Shown here one piece after another: positions 24,418 to 34,100 of a stretch of 49,959 nucleotides of DNA (its first letter is position 1; every line of letters begins with the position of its first letter). A model generated the notes under the pieces. The model had not been told where the DNA came from. It made no database searches and was given only the letters and a program-made list of their open reading frames with translations. The stretch comes from Paenibacillus sp. 1_12 (GTDB lineage Bacteria > Bacillota > Bacilli > Paenibacillales > NBRC-103111): assembly GCF_900114475.1 (NCBI RefSeq), contig NZ_FOTE01000030.1, positions 1-49,959 of the forward strand, read 5' to 3'. The position numbers and the translations under genes were made by a program.

Positions 24418-25800
24418 TTATTTTTTATTAGTATCAATCAATTTTTGAACGCGGTCTTTAGATTTTTTGATCATGGTGTCTATATCCTGCTTGCCGAAAA
24501 TTAACAGCTCAAATTCCTCATTGATCGCTTTATTAATTTCGGCTTGATACGTAACCGGAGGAATCGTCTTTCCTGACTTGTAACCAGTCATAACGTTCGT
24601 GATCGAAGCTTTATCCACCTTTTCCGGATTTTTCGTTTTACTCAGAATGACTTCGACAATTTTACCCAGCTCCTCCGGCTTTACTTTGCTCCATGATGGA
24701 ACTTGTTTGCCTTGAACGATTTGACCTTCTGTCGTATACCAACGAATGAACTTATAAGCTTCTTCCTTATGCTTCGAGCTGGCAGCTATAGCCATGTAAT
24801 CTGTAATATATGGCGCGTAGCCGTTTGGATCGCCAGGTGCATTTTTGGGATATGGCGCAACTGCAACGTTAAAATTCAGCGGGAATTGGTCTGTGCCGCC
24901 AAGCTCACTTGTAAACCAGCTGCCCATCAGAACCATACTTGTCGTTTGGTTAAAGAAAGCAGGACGATAATGCAGCTTTTGCGAAATTCTTTCATCGTAT
25001 GGGGTTAAGGATTTGTCCTCCTTCTCCATTTTGAGATACAGCTCAATCGTCTTTTTAAATAACGGGCTATCGAGATTTGACGTGCCATCTGCTTTGAGGA
25101 ACTCCATATTATCTGACTGATTGCCTAGCTCAAGCTTCATAAACTCCATGAATCCGCCGTCGGTCGGTCCGTGAAAGAATGCACCGTAACGCTTGGTTGG
25201 GCCCTCGCCCTTCGTCAATTTCTTGGCATAGTCCCTAAACTCATCCCAGGTCCAATCCGTAGGTACCTTCAGTCCAGCTTGATCCAAATGGTCTTTATTT
25301 AGGACCACATACCAAGGAGTCAGCTTCGTCGGCAGCGCATAATATTTGCCGTTAAGCAGCGTGTCAACCTTATATTCTTCGCTGACCTTAAAGCCTTCCT
25401 TGGCAATAAAATCATCCATCGGTGCGGCGATCCCCAGTGCAACCCGCTTAGCAAAGCTAGCCGGGTCCGTCAGCATCAATACATCCATCGTTTCCCCGGA
25501 TGAAGCGGCCAAATCGAGCTTTTTATTAGCCTCAGCCGTATCTCCCTTATCGCTAAGTTGAACCAAATCAATCTTAATATCGGGAAATTTTTTCTCAAAA
25601 GCGGGAATGGTGTCCTTCCAGTTGTAGTTCGAGTCCATACCGTGCGTCAAAAATCGAATCGTAACCGGTTCCTTTGCTTTCCCGCCCGACGGTGTGCCGC
25701 TCCCCTCATTGGATTGCGTTTTACTTTCCGTTGAACAACCGGCAAGCAAGCTGAGTACCATAGTTCCTGCAAGCACAACCTTGAACTTATTGTTTTTCAA
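24418..25800 (-). CDS. ABC transporter solute-binding lipoprotein (carbohydrate)
   Basis: 460 aa, TTG start at 25800 five bases after GGAGGGG. The signal peptide ends with the lipobox SLLAGC. The mature protein has the ESBP family 1 pattern: ITIRFLTHGMDSNYNWKDTI-like N-terminus, DVLMLTDPASFAKRVALG and YYALPTKLTPWYVVLNKDHL. It would bind the sugar carried by the two permeases encoded upstream in the operon. An internal promoter with a 29-bp element and a cre site sits in front of it (25821-25911), so it may be expressed more strongly than the permeases, as is common for binding proteins. Confidence 0.92.
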   Translation of the reverse strand: MKNNKFKVVLAGTMVLSLLAGCSTESKTQSNEGSGTPSGGKAKEPVTIRFLTHGMDSNYNWKDTIPAFEKKFPDIKIDLVQLSDKGDTAEANKKLDLAASSGETMDVLMLTDPASFAKRVALGIAAPMDDFIAKEGFKVSEEYKVDTLLNGKYYALPTKLTPWYVVLNKDHLDQAGLKVPTDWTWDEFRDYAKKLTKGEGPTKRYGAFFHGPTDGGFMEFMKLELGNQSDNMEFLKADGTSNLDSPLFKKTIELYLKMEKEDKSLTPYDERISQKLHYRPAFFNQTTSMVLMGSWFTSELGGTDQFPLNFNVAVAPYPKNAPGDPNGYAPYITDYMAIAASSKHKEEAYKFIRWYTTEGQIVQGKQVPSWSKVKPEELGKIVEVILSKTKNPEKVDKASITNVMTGYKSGKTIPPVTYQAEINKAINEEFELLIFGKQDIDTMIKKSKDRVQKLIDTNKK

Positions 25801-25820
25801 GTGAACCCCTCCATCATTTG

Positions 25821-25911
25821 TGATAACGCTTCCACTTCTCGCTCATTGTAACAATATGTTTGGTTCCTTCTCTAAAAGAGAATTGACTTTTTTTTCTAAT
25901 ATTTTGACTTT
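25821..25911 (-). promoter_or_regulatory. Promoter region of solute-binding protein: 29-bp element, -10 box and cre site
   Basis: On the minus strand: a 29-bp element at 25883-25911 made of two AAAGTCAA half-sites 21 bp apart; TACAAT (-10) at 25845-25850, 32 bases further on; and the cre-like TGGAAGCGTTATCA at 25821-25834, which matches TGWAANCGNTNWCA at 13 of 14 positions. The cre sits just after the expected transcription start, where CcpA would block it. The element is repeated before the MFS gene. Confidence 0.7.
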
Positions 25912-25941
25912 ATAACGCCAACCAGTTCTATTTTAATCTGA

Positions 25942-26775
25942 CTATCCTTTAACGCCTCCCATTGAGATGCCTTCAATCACACTTTTTTGTCCAATCAAGA
26001 ATACGATCAACAGCGGGAAAATAGCTGAAACAGCGGCTGCCATGATGAGTGAATAAAATTCGCCATTAATGCTCGAAAATTTCTGCATAGCCAATTGGAT
26101 CGTATACAACTTATCTGTTCTTAAGAAAATTAACGGATTCTGATAATCATTCCATGTCCAAATGAATCGCAGGATTGCATATGTGGCTATAGCCGGACGC
26201 ACCAGAGGAAGCGCGATGCTATAATAAATTCTGAAATGCCCCGCACCTTCCATTTTAGCTGATTCAATGTATTCGTTGTGGATGCCCATGAAAAACTGTC
26301 TCAGCATAAACGTGCCGAGTACACTAAAGCTATTAAGAACAATCAATCCCATATGGGTATCAAAAAAACCGACGGAACGATATAAAATGAACTGTGGAAT
26401 GAGAATCGCCTGTCCAGGAACCATATAGGTGGCCAGTACGATCAGGAAAAGCCACTTGCCAGCAGGAAATTGAATTTTGGAGAAGCCATAGGCTGCCAAG
26501 CTTGAAACCGTGCAGGAGATCAGCGTTGTAAGTACACTAATTTTAATAGAATTCCAATAGTACGTATAGAAGGGATATTTGCCAAACCATACCTCCGTGT
26601 AATTTTGCCAAGCATTCCAGTGGACAGGAATCCATTGAATCGGGAAATTAAATACATCGGCTTCAATCTTGAAGGATGCCGAAATCATCCAGAAAAAGGG
26701 CATTAGAAAAAGTAAGCTGAACACAAACATGATGATTGTAAGCGATAATTTACGTAAATTGAATGATAGTTGCAC
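25942..26775 (-). CDS. Carbohydrate ABC transporter permease, MalG type
   Basis: 277 aa, GTG start at 26775 behind AGGAGGAAGCAGC. Six hydrophobic segments. The EAA loop is YIESAKMEGAGHFRIYYSIA followed by LPLVRPAI, and the C-terminus is VIEGISMGGVKG, as in MalG relatives. It pairs with the permease encoded 15 bases upstream. No ATPase is encoded in the cluster. Confidence 0.93.
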   Translation of the reverse strand: MQLSFNLRKLSLTIIMFVFSLLFLMPFFWMISASFKIEADVFNFPIQWIPVHWNAWQNYTEVWFGKYPFYTYYWNSIKISVLTTLISCTVSSLAAYGFSKIQFPAGKWLFLIVLATYMVPGQAILIPQFILYRSVGFFDTHMGLIVLNSFSVLGTFMLRQFFMGIHNEYIESAKMEGAGHFRIYYSIALPLVRPAIATYAILRFIWTWNDYQNPLIFLRTDKLYTIQLAMQKFSSINGEFYSLIMAAAVSAIFPLLIVFLIGQKSVIEGISMGGVKG

Positions 26776-26790
26776 GCTGCTTCCTCCTTT

Positions 26791-27729
26791 CTAGTAATTG
26801 ACCCATTTCTTTTGACCGATCCATTGCAATATCGTAATAAGTAAAACACAAAAGAATAACACCGATGCCATCGAGGATGCATAACCAATTTTCAAATTAA
26901 CAAAAGCCATTTCATACATGTCCCAAACCATCATCGAAGTGGCTCTCATCGGCCCGCCCCTTGTCAGGATGGCAATCAAATCGAATACCTTAAAGGTTGC
27001 AATGATACCGGAGACAAGTAAAAAGAATGTAGTAGGCGACAAGAGTGGCAATGTAATTCTTTGAAATTTCACCCAACCGTTGGCACCATCAATGTCGGCC
27101 GCTTCATACAGATCCTTGGGAATGTTTTGTAGTCCGGCAATATAAATGATCATGTTGAAGCCGATAGAAATCCATATGGATACCATCATCAGTGAAGGCA
27201 GCGCGTAGGACGGGTCTGCTATCCACTTAGGCGGATTGTCAAAGCCGATAGAGGTCAGGAATTGATTCACAGGTCCTGTGGACGGATTAAATAGCACCAT
27301 CCACACGGTCGCAACAGCTACCACACTGGAAATATAGGGCATGAAAAAAGCGACCTTAAAAAAACTTTTCAAATAAATATGCTTTTCGATAAGAATCGCG
27401 AGCACCAAAGAAATTCCCATGTAAATGGGGACCGTCAGTAAAAACATGCCGTTATTTTTCATCGACTTCAAAAACGTTGTATCGCTCATAAGCGTTTTGA
27501 AGTTGCTCAGGCCAACCCATTTGAATCCTTGAAGCCCCATAATAAAGTTCCAATCGGAGAAAGATATCAGGAACGTCGCTATAATAGGGATCAGCGTTAA
27601 AAAAGTAACGCCTATAATCATCGGACTCACGAACAATAAACCTGCCAGGGATTCTTTTCGCTGCAGCGATCCTGCCCGTTGCTTAGGAATCGGTCTATCC
27701 ATGGTAACTACAGAGGAATTTCGGTTCAT
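26791..27729 (-). CDS. Carbohydrate ABC transporter permease, MalF type
   Basis: 312 aa from the ATG at 27729 behind GAGAGGTGA; a GTG at 27738 is an alternative. Six hydrophobic segments. The N-terminal segment LAGLLFVSPMIIGVTFLTLI and the EAA loop LYEAADIDGANGWVKFQRIT are typical of the MalF side of CUT1 importers. The stop of the MFS gene lies 27 bases upstream, so both belong to one transcript. Confidence 0.93.
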   Translation of the reverse strand: MNRNSSVVTMDRPIPKQRAGSLQRKESLAGLLFVSPMIIGVTFLTLIPIIATFLISFSDWNFIMGLQGFKWVGLSNFKTLMSDTTFLKSMKNNGMFLLTVPIYMGISLVLAILIEKHIYLKSFFKVAFFMPYISSVVAVATVWMVLFNPSTGPVNQFLTSIGFDNPPKWIADPSYALPSLMMVSIWISIGFNMIIYIAGLQNIPKDLYEAADIDGANGWVKFQRITLPLLSPTTFFLLVSGIIATFKVFDLIAILTRGGPMRATSMMVWDMYEMAFVNLKIGYASSMASVLFFCVLLITILQWIGQKKWVNY

Positions 27730-27756
27730 TGCATTCACCTCTCTAATAAAATCTTA

Positions 27757-28974
27757 TTATTGCTGTGCGGACCAATCGCGAATCTTTTTGTCAGATGGAA
27801 GAAAGAAGCCCATAGCGCCCAATAACGGCATAAACGAGCAGGCTGTAATGACCAGTGTCAAGCTGGTGGCATCAATCAACCCTCCCAATGCTACGGCGCC
27901 AATCGCGCCCATACCGAAGGATAGTCCTGTAATCAAGCCCGAAACAGTTCCCACCTTGCCAGGCACCAGTTCCTGGACATAAACCACCGTGACAGAAAAG
28001 CTGCTGTGATTGAGAACACCAAGTATAAATAGCAGCGGATAGGTCCACAGCTCATTGGCATGTGGAAGCAGCATGGCAAACGGAGCTGAGCCGAGCAGAG
28101 AAAGCAAGATCACACTTCTCCGGCCAATTCGGTCTGACAACGGGCCCCCCACAAATGTTCCGAAAATGCCTGCACCCAAATAAATGAAAATATACAACTG
28201 TGCCGTGGGTACGGATATTTGAAAATGCTCAATCATGTAGAACACGAAATAGGTTGAGATGCTTGATCCAAACCAAGACCTGGCAAAAGCAATGAAAATG
28301 ATCAGAATGATCGCATAGCGAATCGTTTTTTTGTGCTTTTCGTCTAACTGTCTGGCGTTCGTGCTGCTTTTTTTTACTGGGATGAGCGATAAATGCGCTC
28401 TATACCAGCGCGCAACCCATAGCTGAATAGCAATGCCTGCAGCAGCTAACAGCGTGAACCAAATCGCCCCGAATTGTCCGTATGGAAAAAAGATCAGTGC
28501 CGTCATGAGCGGCGCAAGCGCATTACCCGTGTTGCCTCCAACCTGGAAAATCGATTGTGCCAAGCCTCTGCGCGGCCCGGCAGCCAAATAAGAAATCCGC
28601 GATCCTTCCGGATGAAACATCGCCGAAGCCAAGCCTACACAAGCGACAGCTGCGAGCACCATCGCATACCCCGGGGCAAAAGCCAGCCCCAGCATACCGA
28701 GAACCGCTATTATCATGCCCAGTGGCAGTAAATTGGGCGTAGGTCGCGCGTCCGCATACATCCCGACAAAAGGCTGTATAACCGAGGATGAAAAATACAA
28801 GATGAACGTAATCATACCTATTTGCGTAAACGACAAATGCAACGAATCTCTCAAGATCGGGTAAGATGCAGGAATGACCGCTTGCAGCGCATCATTGATC
28901 AAATGGGCCAAGCTTATTGCAAATATTACAGGGTAAATAGTCGGTTTTGCCTTCTCTTCACTTAATTCACTCAT
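27757..28974 (-). CDS. MFS transporter, fosmidomycin-resistance (Fsr)-like
   Basis: 405 aa with 12 hydrophobic segments. N-terminal LAHLINDALQAVIPASYPIL and GPRRGLAQSIFQVGGNTGNA, and the later FGTFVGGPLSDRIGRRSVIL (motif A-like), fit the Fsr/YfnC group of MFS proteins, which includes fosmidomycin-resistance exporters and putative sugar efflux proteins. It is the first gene of cluster 2, preceded by a 29-bp element and TATAAT, which links it to the two-component system. Export of excess sugar or intermediates is a reasonable guess; drug export cannot be excluded. The RBS AAGGAG is rather far (14 bases). Confidence 0.88.
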   Translation of the reverse strand: MSELSEEKAKPTIYPVIFAISLAHLINDALQAVIPASYPILRDSLHLSFTQIGMITFILYFSSSVIQPFVGMYADARPTPNLLPLGMIIAVLGMLGLAFAPGYAMVLAAVACVGLASAMFHPEGSRISYLAAGPRRGLAQSIFQVGGNTGNALAPLMTALIFFPYGQFGAIWFTLLAAAGIAIQLWVARWYRAHLSLIPVKKSSTNARQLDEKHKKTIRYAIILIIFIAFARSWFGSSISTYFVFYMIEHFQISVPTAQLYIFIYLGAGIFGTFVGGPLSDRIGRRSVILLSLLGSAPFAMLLPHANELWTYPLLFILGVLNHSSFSVTVVYVQELVPGKVGTVSGLITGLSFGMGAIGAVALGGLIDATSLTLVITACSFMPLLGAMGFFLPSDKKIRDWSAQQ

Positions 28975-29043
28975 GGCTGTCTGTTAACTCCTTCTGATTG
29001 GTTCATGCTTTACTGTACCTCCCTTGCCTTTTTCATATTGTTC

Positions 29044-29110
29044 ATTATAGGGGAATGAGCTTTTATAACATTGCCACTATTTTGATTTTCTTTTGTAGAA
29101 TTATGACTTT
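29044..29110 (-). promoter_or_regulatory. Promoter of cluster 2 with 29-bp element
   Basis: On the minus strand the 29-bp element at 29082-29110 has half-sites AAAGTCAT and AAAATCAA 21 bp apart and matches the copy at 25883-25911 at 23 of 29 positions. TATAAT (29044-29049) follows after exactly 32 bases, as at the other copy. The -35 region is poor, as expected for an activator-dependent promoter. Confidence 0.7.
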
Positions 29111-29158
29111 CTTCTCGATTTGTTGAAGGATTGATTCACGTACTATACAACTTGACGA

Positions 29159-29190
29159 CAAAAAAAAGACAAGTGCAATATACACTTGTC
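29159..29190 (-). terminator. Terminator downstream of the SLH-cohesin gene
   Basis: Stem GACAAGTG / CACTTGTC (29168-29175 with 29183-29190) followed by a T-run on the minus strand (A-run 29159-29167). It lies about 130 bases after the stop codon of the SLH-cohesin gene. Between them (29191-29320) I see only an unassigned short reading frame. Confidence 0.8.
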
Positions 29191-29320
29191 CAGCTTGTCG
29201 GGAAACCCAGATTATTATTAAATGAGCCGTCGGCATGTAACTTTACAGAGCCTTGGATTCAAATGGCTATACGATTGATTTCCTGTTGTCTGAAATTTTA
29301 TCGTGCATGGTTTCCAAGGT

Positions 29321-31069
29321 TCAATGTTGATATAATCTGTAGACAATAACCGCTGTTTCCGCTCTTGTTGCATGATTTTTTGGAGCAATCAGGCTTCCGC
29401 TGCCTTCTATTATGCCTTCCTTAATTAGCGTTGCTATGCTTTCACGGGCATATTCCGCTACATCGCTGGCGTCGTTGAAGCGTTTAATCTCACTTGTATT
29501 CCCTGCGGCGAATACTTTTTTGGTGAATTCAAACGCTCTGGCCGTGAGGACAAACATATCTTGCCTTGTGATCTCAGCTTGCGGATTGAACTTGTTTGCT
29601 CCGACTCCGCCCGTTATGCCTAATTTCTTGGCTATTCCTACCGAATGATAAAAATAATCCGTTTCTGCAATATCGTCGAAATTGGAGTCGATTTTGGCCG
29701 ACAGCCCCAAGCCTCTGACAAGCAGTACGATAAAGTCCGCTCTGCTTATTTTCTTTGAAGGAGCAAAGGCTTCATCCGTCATTCCGCTGATAACTCCTTT
29801 TGAAGCCAGCACGTCAATCGCATTTTTCGCCCATGCATACTCGCTTATATCGTCAAAAGTTTTATACACGACAGCGACAGCATATTTGCTAAAATGGGTT
29901 GTCTTGAAGGTCACTTTTCCTGAAAAGGCGTCATAGTTGCCGGTCGGTACGGCTTCCACCTTTCCAGTTTCATTAATGTAAACGATCACGATGTGCTCAG
30001 TCTGATTAAGCTCGTCAGCTGTCGGTTTATAGTTAATGGATACTTTTACAGGCGAATCGGGATTGTTCCAGTGGATCGTCTTATCGTCCGCTGTTATTTT
30101 CAGCTCAATGACCGGCCGATAACCAATGATTTCTCTCGCGTGCGCATCCATACCGGAAGTATCGGCAAGACCGATGCTGAAAATAATGTTTTGATTCCCT
30201 TCAAGACCCGTATTATTTAGCATGTCTCCTGGCAGTTGGACGCTGCAGAATGGAGTGAGCAGCACGATCTCGTGCTCCATTCCGCTGGCTATGAGAGCTT
30301 GAGCCGGAAGCTCGAAAGCGTACTCTTTAGCCGTTTCCGTTCCAAGCAGCTCAATAACGACTCTTTTCACGCCGTCGCTGTCTTGTTTAGCTTGCTTGAA
30401 AGCGGCGTTCAGGTTTTCTGCGGTAACAGATGTTTTCGCAATCGCCTGATTCGGCTCTTCTGTCTGCGGGGTGGTCGGTCTCGGAGCAGCAGTGCCGGTA
30501 TTTCCGGTTCCGCTTCCAGGTCGATTTCCTGTGCCATTTTCTGTGCCATTTTCTGTGCCATTCCCGTCTCCAGGCTGGTTTGCCGTCACGATTTGCACGG
30601 GCAGCTCTGAATTCCCCGCATAGGTTTGCCCCGAATTTCCGTTATCCAATATATCGACCGACTTCAGTTTGATGGCGGTCGCGCCGGATAATTTCGCTTT
30701 AAATGTAATTGCACAAAGGTCCATATCCCCGCTTTCTGCCGAGGCATTCCCGATTTTGGTAAACCCGAAAAGAACTTCTGTGCCGCGATCCTTATAAACC
30801 GTTGTTCCTGTGGACGTTAACGATTTTTTTACTTCGATGAATTCAAAGTAGTTTGTATCGTATTCAAATAACGCTTGAAAAGCGTACAGGTCCTTAATGC
30901 CTTGTCCCCGCAAAGTGACCGTGTAAGTATTGCCCGCATTGACGAACGATGCACCGGACGAAAGGGAGAAAGCAGGTCCGCCGTTTGCTGCGGATGCGGC
31001 CGGTAGATGAAAGCCGGCGCCAAATGCAAACAAAAGATACAGGATTCCTAATAAAATTTTTGTTTTCAT
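29321..31069 (-). CDS. Surface protein with cohesin-like and three SLH domains
   Basis: 582 aa, start behind GAGGGGAAAAGACG. Signal peptide (1-27, ...FHLPAASAA). Residues about 30-165 form a cohesin-like domain (VTLRGQGIKDLYAFQALFEY, then EFIEVKKSLTSTG and LSGATAIKLKSVDILDNG). Residues 168-215 are a Gly/Asn/Thr-rich linker with small GTEN repeats. A domain of unknown type spans about 215-395 (VKRVVIELLGTETAKEYAFE). Residues 397-582 hold three SLH repeats (YAWAKNAIDVLASKGVISGM; KLGITGGVGANKFNPQAEIT; ATLIKEGIIEGSGSLIAPKN), which bind pyruvylated cell-wall polymer. It would display a cohesin on the cell surface, next to a gene for a dockerin protein. Confidence 0.9.
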   Translation of the reverse strand: MKTKILLGILYLLFAFGAGFHLPAASAANGGPAFSLSSGASFVNAGNTYTVTLRGQGIKDLYAFQALFEYDTNYFEFIEVKKSLTSTGTTVYKDRGTEVLFGFTKIGNASAESGDMDLCAITFKAKLSGATAIKLKSVDILDNGNSGQTYAGNSELPVQIVTANQPGDGNGTENGTENGTGNRPGSGTGNTGTAAPRPTTPQTEEPNQAIAKTSVTAENLNAAFKQAKQDSDGVKRVVIELLGTETAKEYAFELPAQALIASGMEHEIVLLTPFCSVQLPGDMLNNTGLEGNQNIIFSIGLADTSGMDAHAREIIGYRPVIELKITADDKTIHWNNPDSPVKVSINYKPTADELNQTEHIVIVYINETGKVEAVPTGNYDAFSGKVTFKTTHFSKYAVAVVYKTFDDISEYAWAKNAIDVLASKGVISGMTDEAFAPSKKISRADFIVLLVRGLGLSAKIDSNFDDIAETDYFYHSVGIAKKLGITGGVGANKFNPQAEITRQDMFVLTARAFEFTKKVFAAGNTSEIKRFNDASDVAEYARESIATLIKEGIIEGSGSLIAPKNHATRAETAVIVYRLYQH

Positions 31070-31101
31070 CGTCTTTTCCCCTCGTGATCATAGCTAACAA
31101 G

Positions 31102-31127
31102 AGAAGGGCAGGCTAGCCTGCCCTTCT
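31102..31127 (-). terminator. Perfect palindrome between the two surface-protein genes
   Basis: A 26-bp perfect palindrome, AGAAGGGCAGGC and its complement (31102-31127), starts six bases past the dockerin gene's stop codon and lies 33 bases before the SLH-cohesin start. There is no T-run on the minus strand, so it may weaken read-through or stabilise the upstream mRNA, not stop transcription fully. Confidence 0.65.
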
Positions 31128-31132
31128 GCCGA

Positions 31133-34100
31133 TTATGGCTGAGATGAAATTTTTTGTGCAATGTCTCGAAGGTCCCAAATATCAACTTTGCCATCAGGAG
31201 TTCCATTCGATCCTGTTATGTCTGCGATGGTGGCTTCGTTCCAATTCGTATCACCGGCTTTTGCGCCAAAGTAACCAGCCGCAATCGCCAAGTCGCCGAC
31301 ATTGATGACGCCGTCTCCGTTAAGATCCCCCGGTATGGTCAATTTGGAAACTTGAACCGATAAGGAAGTAGTTGCAGCTTGCACGACAGCACCCGTCGGG
31401 AAAGTTCCCAATGCCGCGTTATCGATGCCGATTTGCCCGGTTTTGGCAGAGGCTACGTCCTTCGCCTTGAATACAAGGTCAAACAGCGGAACATCGGTTT
31501 TAGGCACTGGCGCTGTATTTGCCAAAAATACTCTTATTTTTCCCGGATCGGTCTTTATATCTGCGATTGAAAAATTTGTATTCGACTGAACGACATCCTT
31601 AAATTCAAACAAGCTGCTGTCGTAGCTTACTGTAATATCTTCGGCGCGTACGCTGTCCGAAGCATTCATCAGTCCCACTCGCACGGTCAGTTGGCTTCCC
31701 GAAACGATATTATTCGGTCCTGACAGCGTCATGGACGGACTATCTTGGTCAATCAGGCTGCCCGATGTCAAATCGCTTTTAAGCAGGCGGTAATCCGCTG
31801 CAACCTGACGATAATAATCCTCGCTCAAGTTTACCAAGGTCGTTTGGAAATTGTTCCAAACGCTGCTATTTTCATAGATTTGCGACATTACGTTTTGCTC
31901 AAAATCGGCAGAGGTCGCGGCGCGAGCGTGTGCATAGGCAAACACCTTGGCCATATACTTCAAGTAATCGACCAATTCGGTCGCGTTGGAAAATTTTCCG
32001 GCGGACGAATCGGCGACATCTCCTTTGAAAGGCGATATTTTATGTACGATGAAGGAACGGTTGGAGCTTTCAAGGTAACCGAGATGTTCATCCGTATCCA
32101 TAGACATTTTTTCGTAAGCTGTTTTGGCGCGCATTCCCTCTTGGCCTTCATATGCTCCATACGGTTCTGACGGTGTCGTATAGCTGTTCGAGAACATTCC
32201 GGGCTTTCTTTCTTCCTTGACGTCCAAAATAATATCGTCGTTATTGCCGGATGTGGAGCCTTCGAGCAACACATTGTAACGCATGGCGCCCAGGCTGCCG
32301 AGCCCTTGATTGATGCGAACCGCGATGTCTTTAATGTCATAATAGCGGGGGTTCTCGGTCAGCTTTGCATTTTTAATGGCAGGCGACAAGCTGTTCAAAT
32401 ACGTTTGCCAGTTCACCGTAATTTCGGCTTTTTCCGAATCGGTTGCAGCTCTGTATTTGTCCGATTTGCCATCGATGTTAAAGACGCGGTTGGAGCCGAC
32501 GATTTTTGTCGATTTGTTTAAAAGATCAAGCTGCGTATTTTGGGACAATTTCGTCATAATTGTTTTCGTAAAACCGTCTTGCAAATTGCTTAAATTCAAT
32601 TTTGAAGCTGCGCTGTTCTTATTGTTATTGCCTATCACAGACTTCAACGCTTCCATATACTGGGCTAAAAACGTTTTGGTCATTTGGCGCATCTCTGTAT
32701 CGGAAATCGCCGAATTGCCCGTATTAAGACCATGATCGTCGCGAGTCAAATAGATGCTGGACGTAATACGCAGCAAGTCGAAATAAAACGGTGCGATATA
32801 CGATTCGTCGAAATCGTTCAGATCAAAAATGATATTTCCGAACTTGTCATCGTAATACCCGACGTTTTGAATATGCGCATCTCCGCTGATCCACGTCTTG
32901 AAGCTGGAATAGCTGCTCCAAGTCTGCGGTATAGGGATGACTGAGCCCAGATCGTAGAAATTGAGCTCAGGATTGCCACGGTAAAAGCTGGACGCCGAGC
33001 TGCTCATCTGATTGTATTTAAACTTTTTGATCTCGCTATCATTAAAAAAGGAATTGTCTTCTTTAATTCTCTGAATCAAAGCAGCCTTGCGGGCGGCGCT
33101 TGTGTCAACCGGCGTATTATAACGCGGCAGTATGATGCCTGCTAATGAGTCGGAGCCAAGCTGAGCGCCTGCGGTAACTGCGGATACGTGGAGCATGAGC
33201 GAGAGAGACGCCGGTTCAATGACAGGTGCGGCAGTATTGCCGGCCACAGTGAACACAACATAGTTGTTCACCGCATCACCAGTTGCTTGCACCGTGATTC
33301 CGTTTGGCAGGCCGGTTAGCGAAAAATCGATGTCGGCTAGAGCACCGTTCTTAATCGCTCCCGCCGTTAAATGAACGGTGAACGACCCGCTCGGCGTATT
33401 AGGCGCGGTCATATTCAACGAATTGGCGATCACGGTTCCTTTGACCCTCGGAGCGCTGTTGATGAGCGTAATGCCGGATATCGCCATCGAATCATCATAA
33501 GCGCCTGCGGCGATTGCCGATTTTTTGATCGTAACGCTGAGTGTCACGTCTGAAGATACGTCGGCAGCGGCTGTTCCACCAAGCGTGAAAACAATTTGCT
33601 TTTTCGCCGGATCGCCGATTGCCGATTGTACGACGAGACCGTTCGGCAGTCCGCTAACGGAATAATCGCTTGCAGCCAATGCTCCTGCTTTGACTTTGCC
33701 GGTTGTCATAAGCACGGTAAAGCTGTTGTTGGAGCCGCTTATTGTCCGCAGTGTATCCATAGTAACTTTGTTATTGATGCTGTCAATCTTCACTGAAAGC
33801 GGAGTGAGATAGGCGGCGTTGTGCGGGCTGAAAAACCCGAGTGTCGCAGCCTCAAAATCACTTTCATTGTCTTTTTTGTTCCAGCCGTGGCCGTATAGCT
33901 CTCCAGGACTGCCTGTTAATGCGCTAAGTCCGGCTGTCTGGTTTGCAGCCAGCGGGTTTACCGCTTTGCGGAGGATCGCCCTCTGCGCCGAAGGCGCAGG
34001 AGTTGCCCCTGATCCGTTATAGCTTTTTGCGGCGCCGTAACCGACAAAGTCGACGACGTTAGCATCTGCGGACGGTTTTACAGGATTCAGAACAGTCAGC

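Noticed and set aside
29191-29320. Possible coding remnant (KLHADGSFNNNLGFPTSW) between terminator and SLH-cohesin gene
   Set aside because: Too short, no start, and no family recognised; it could be chance.
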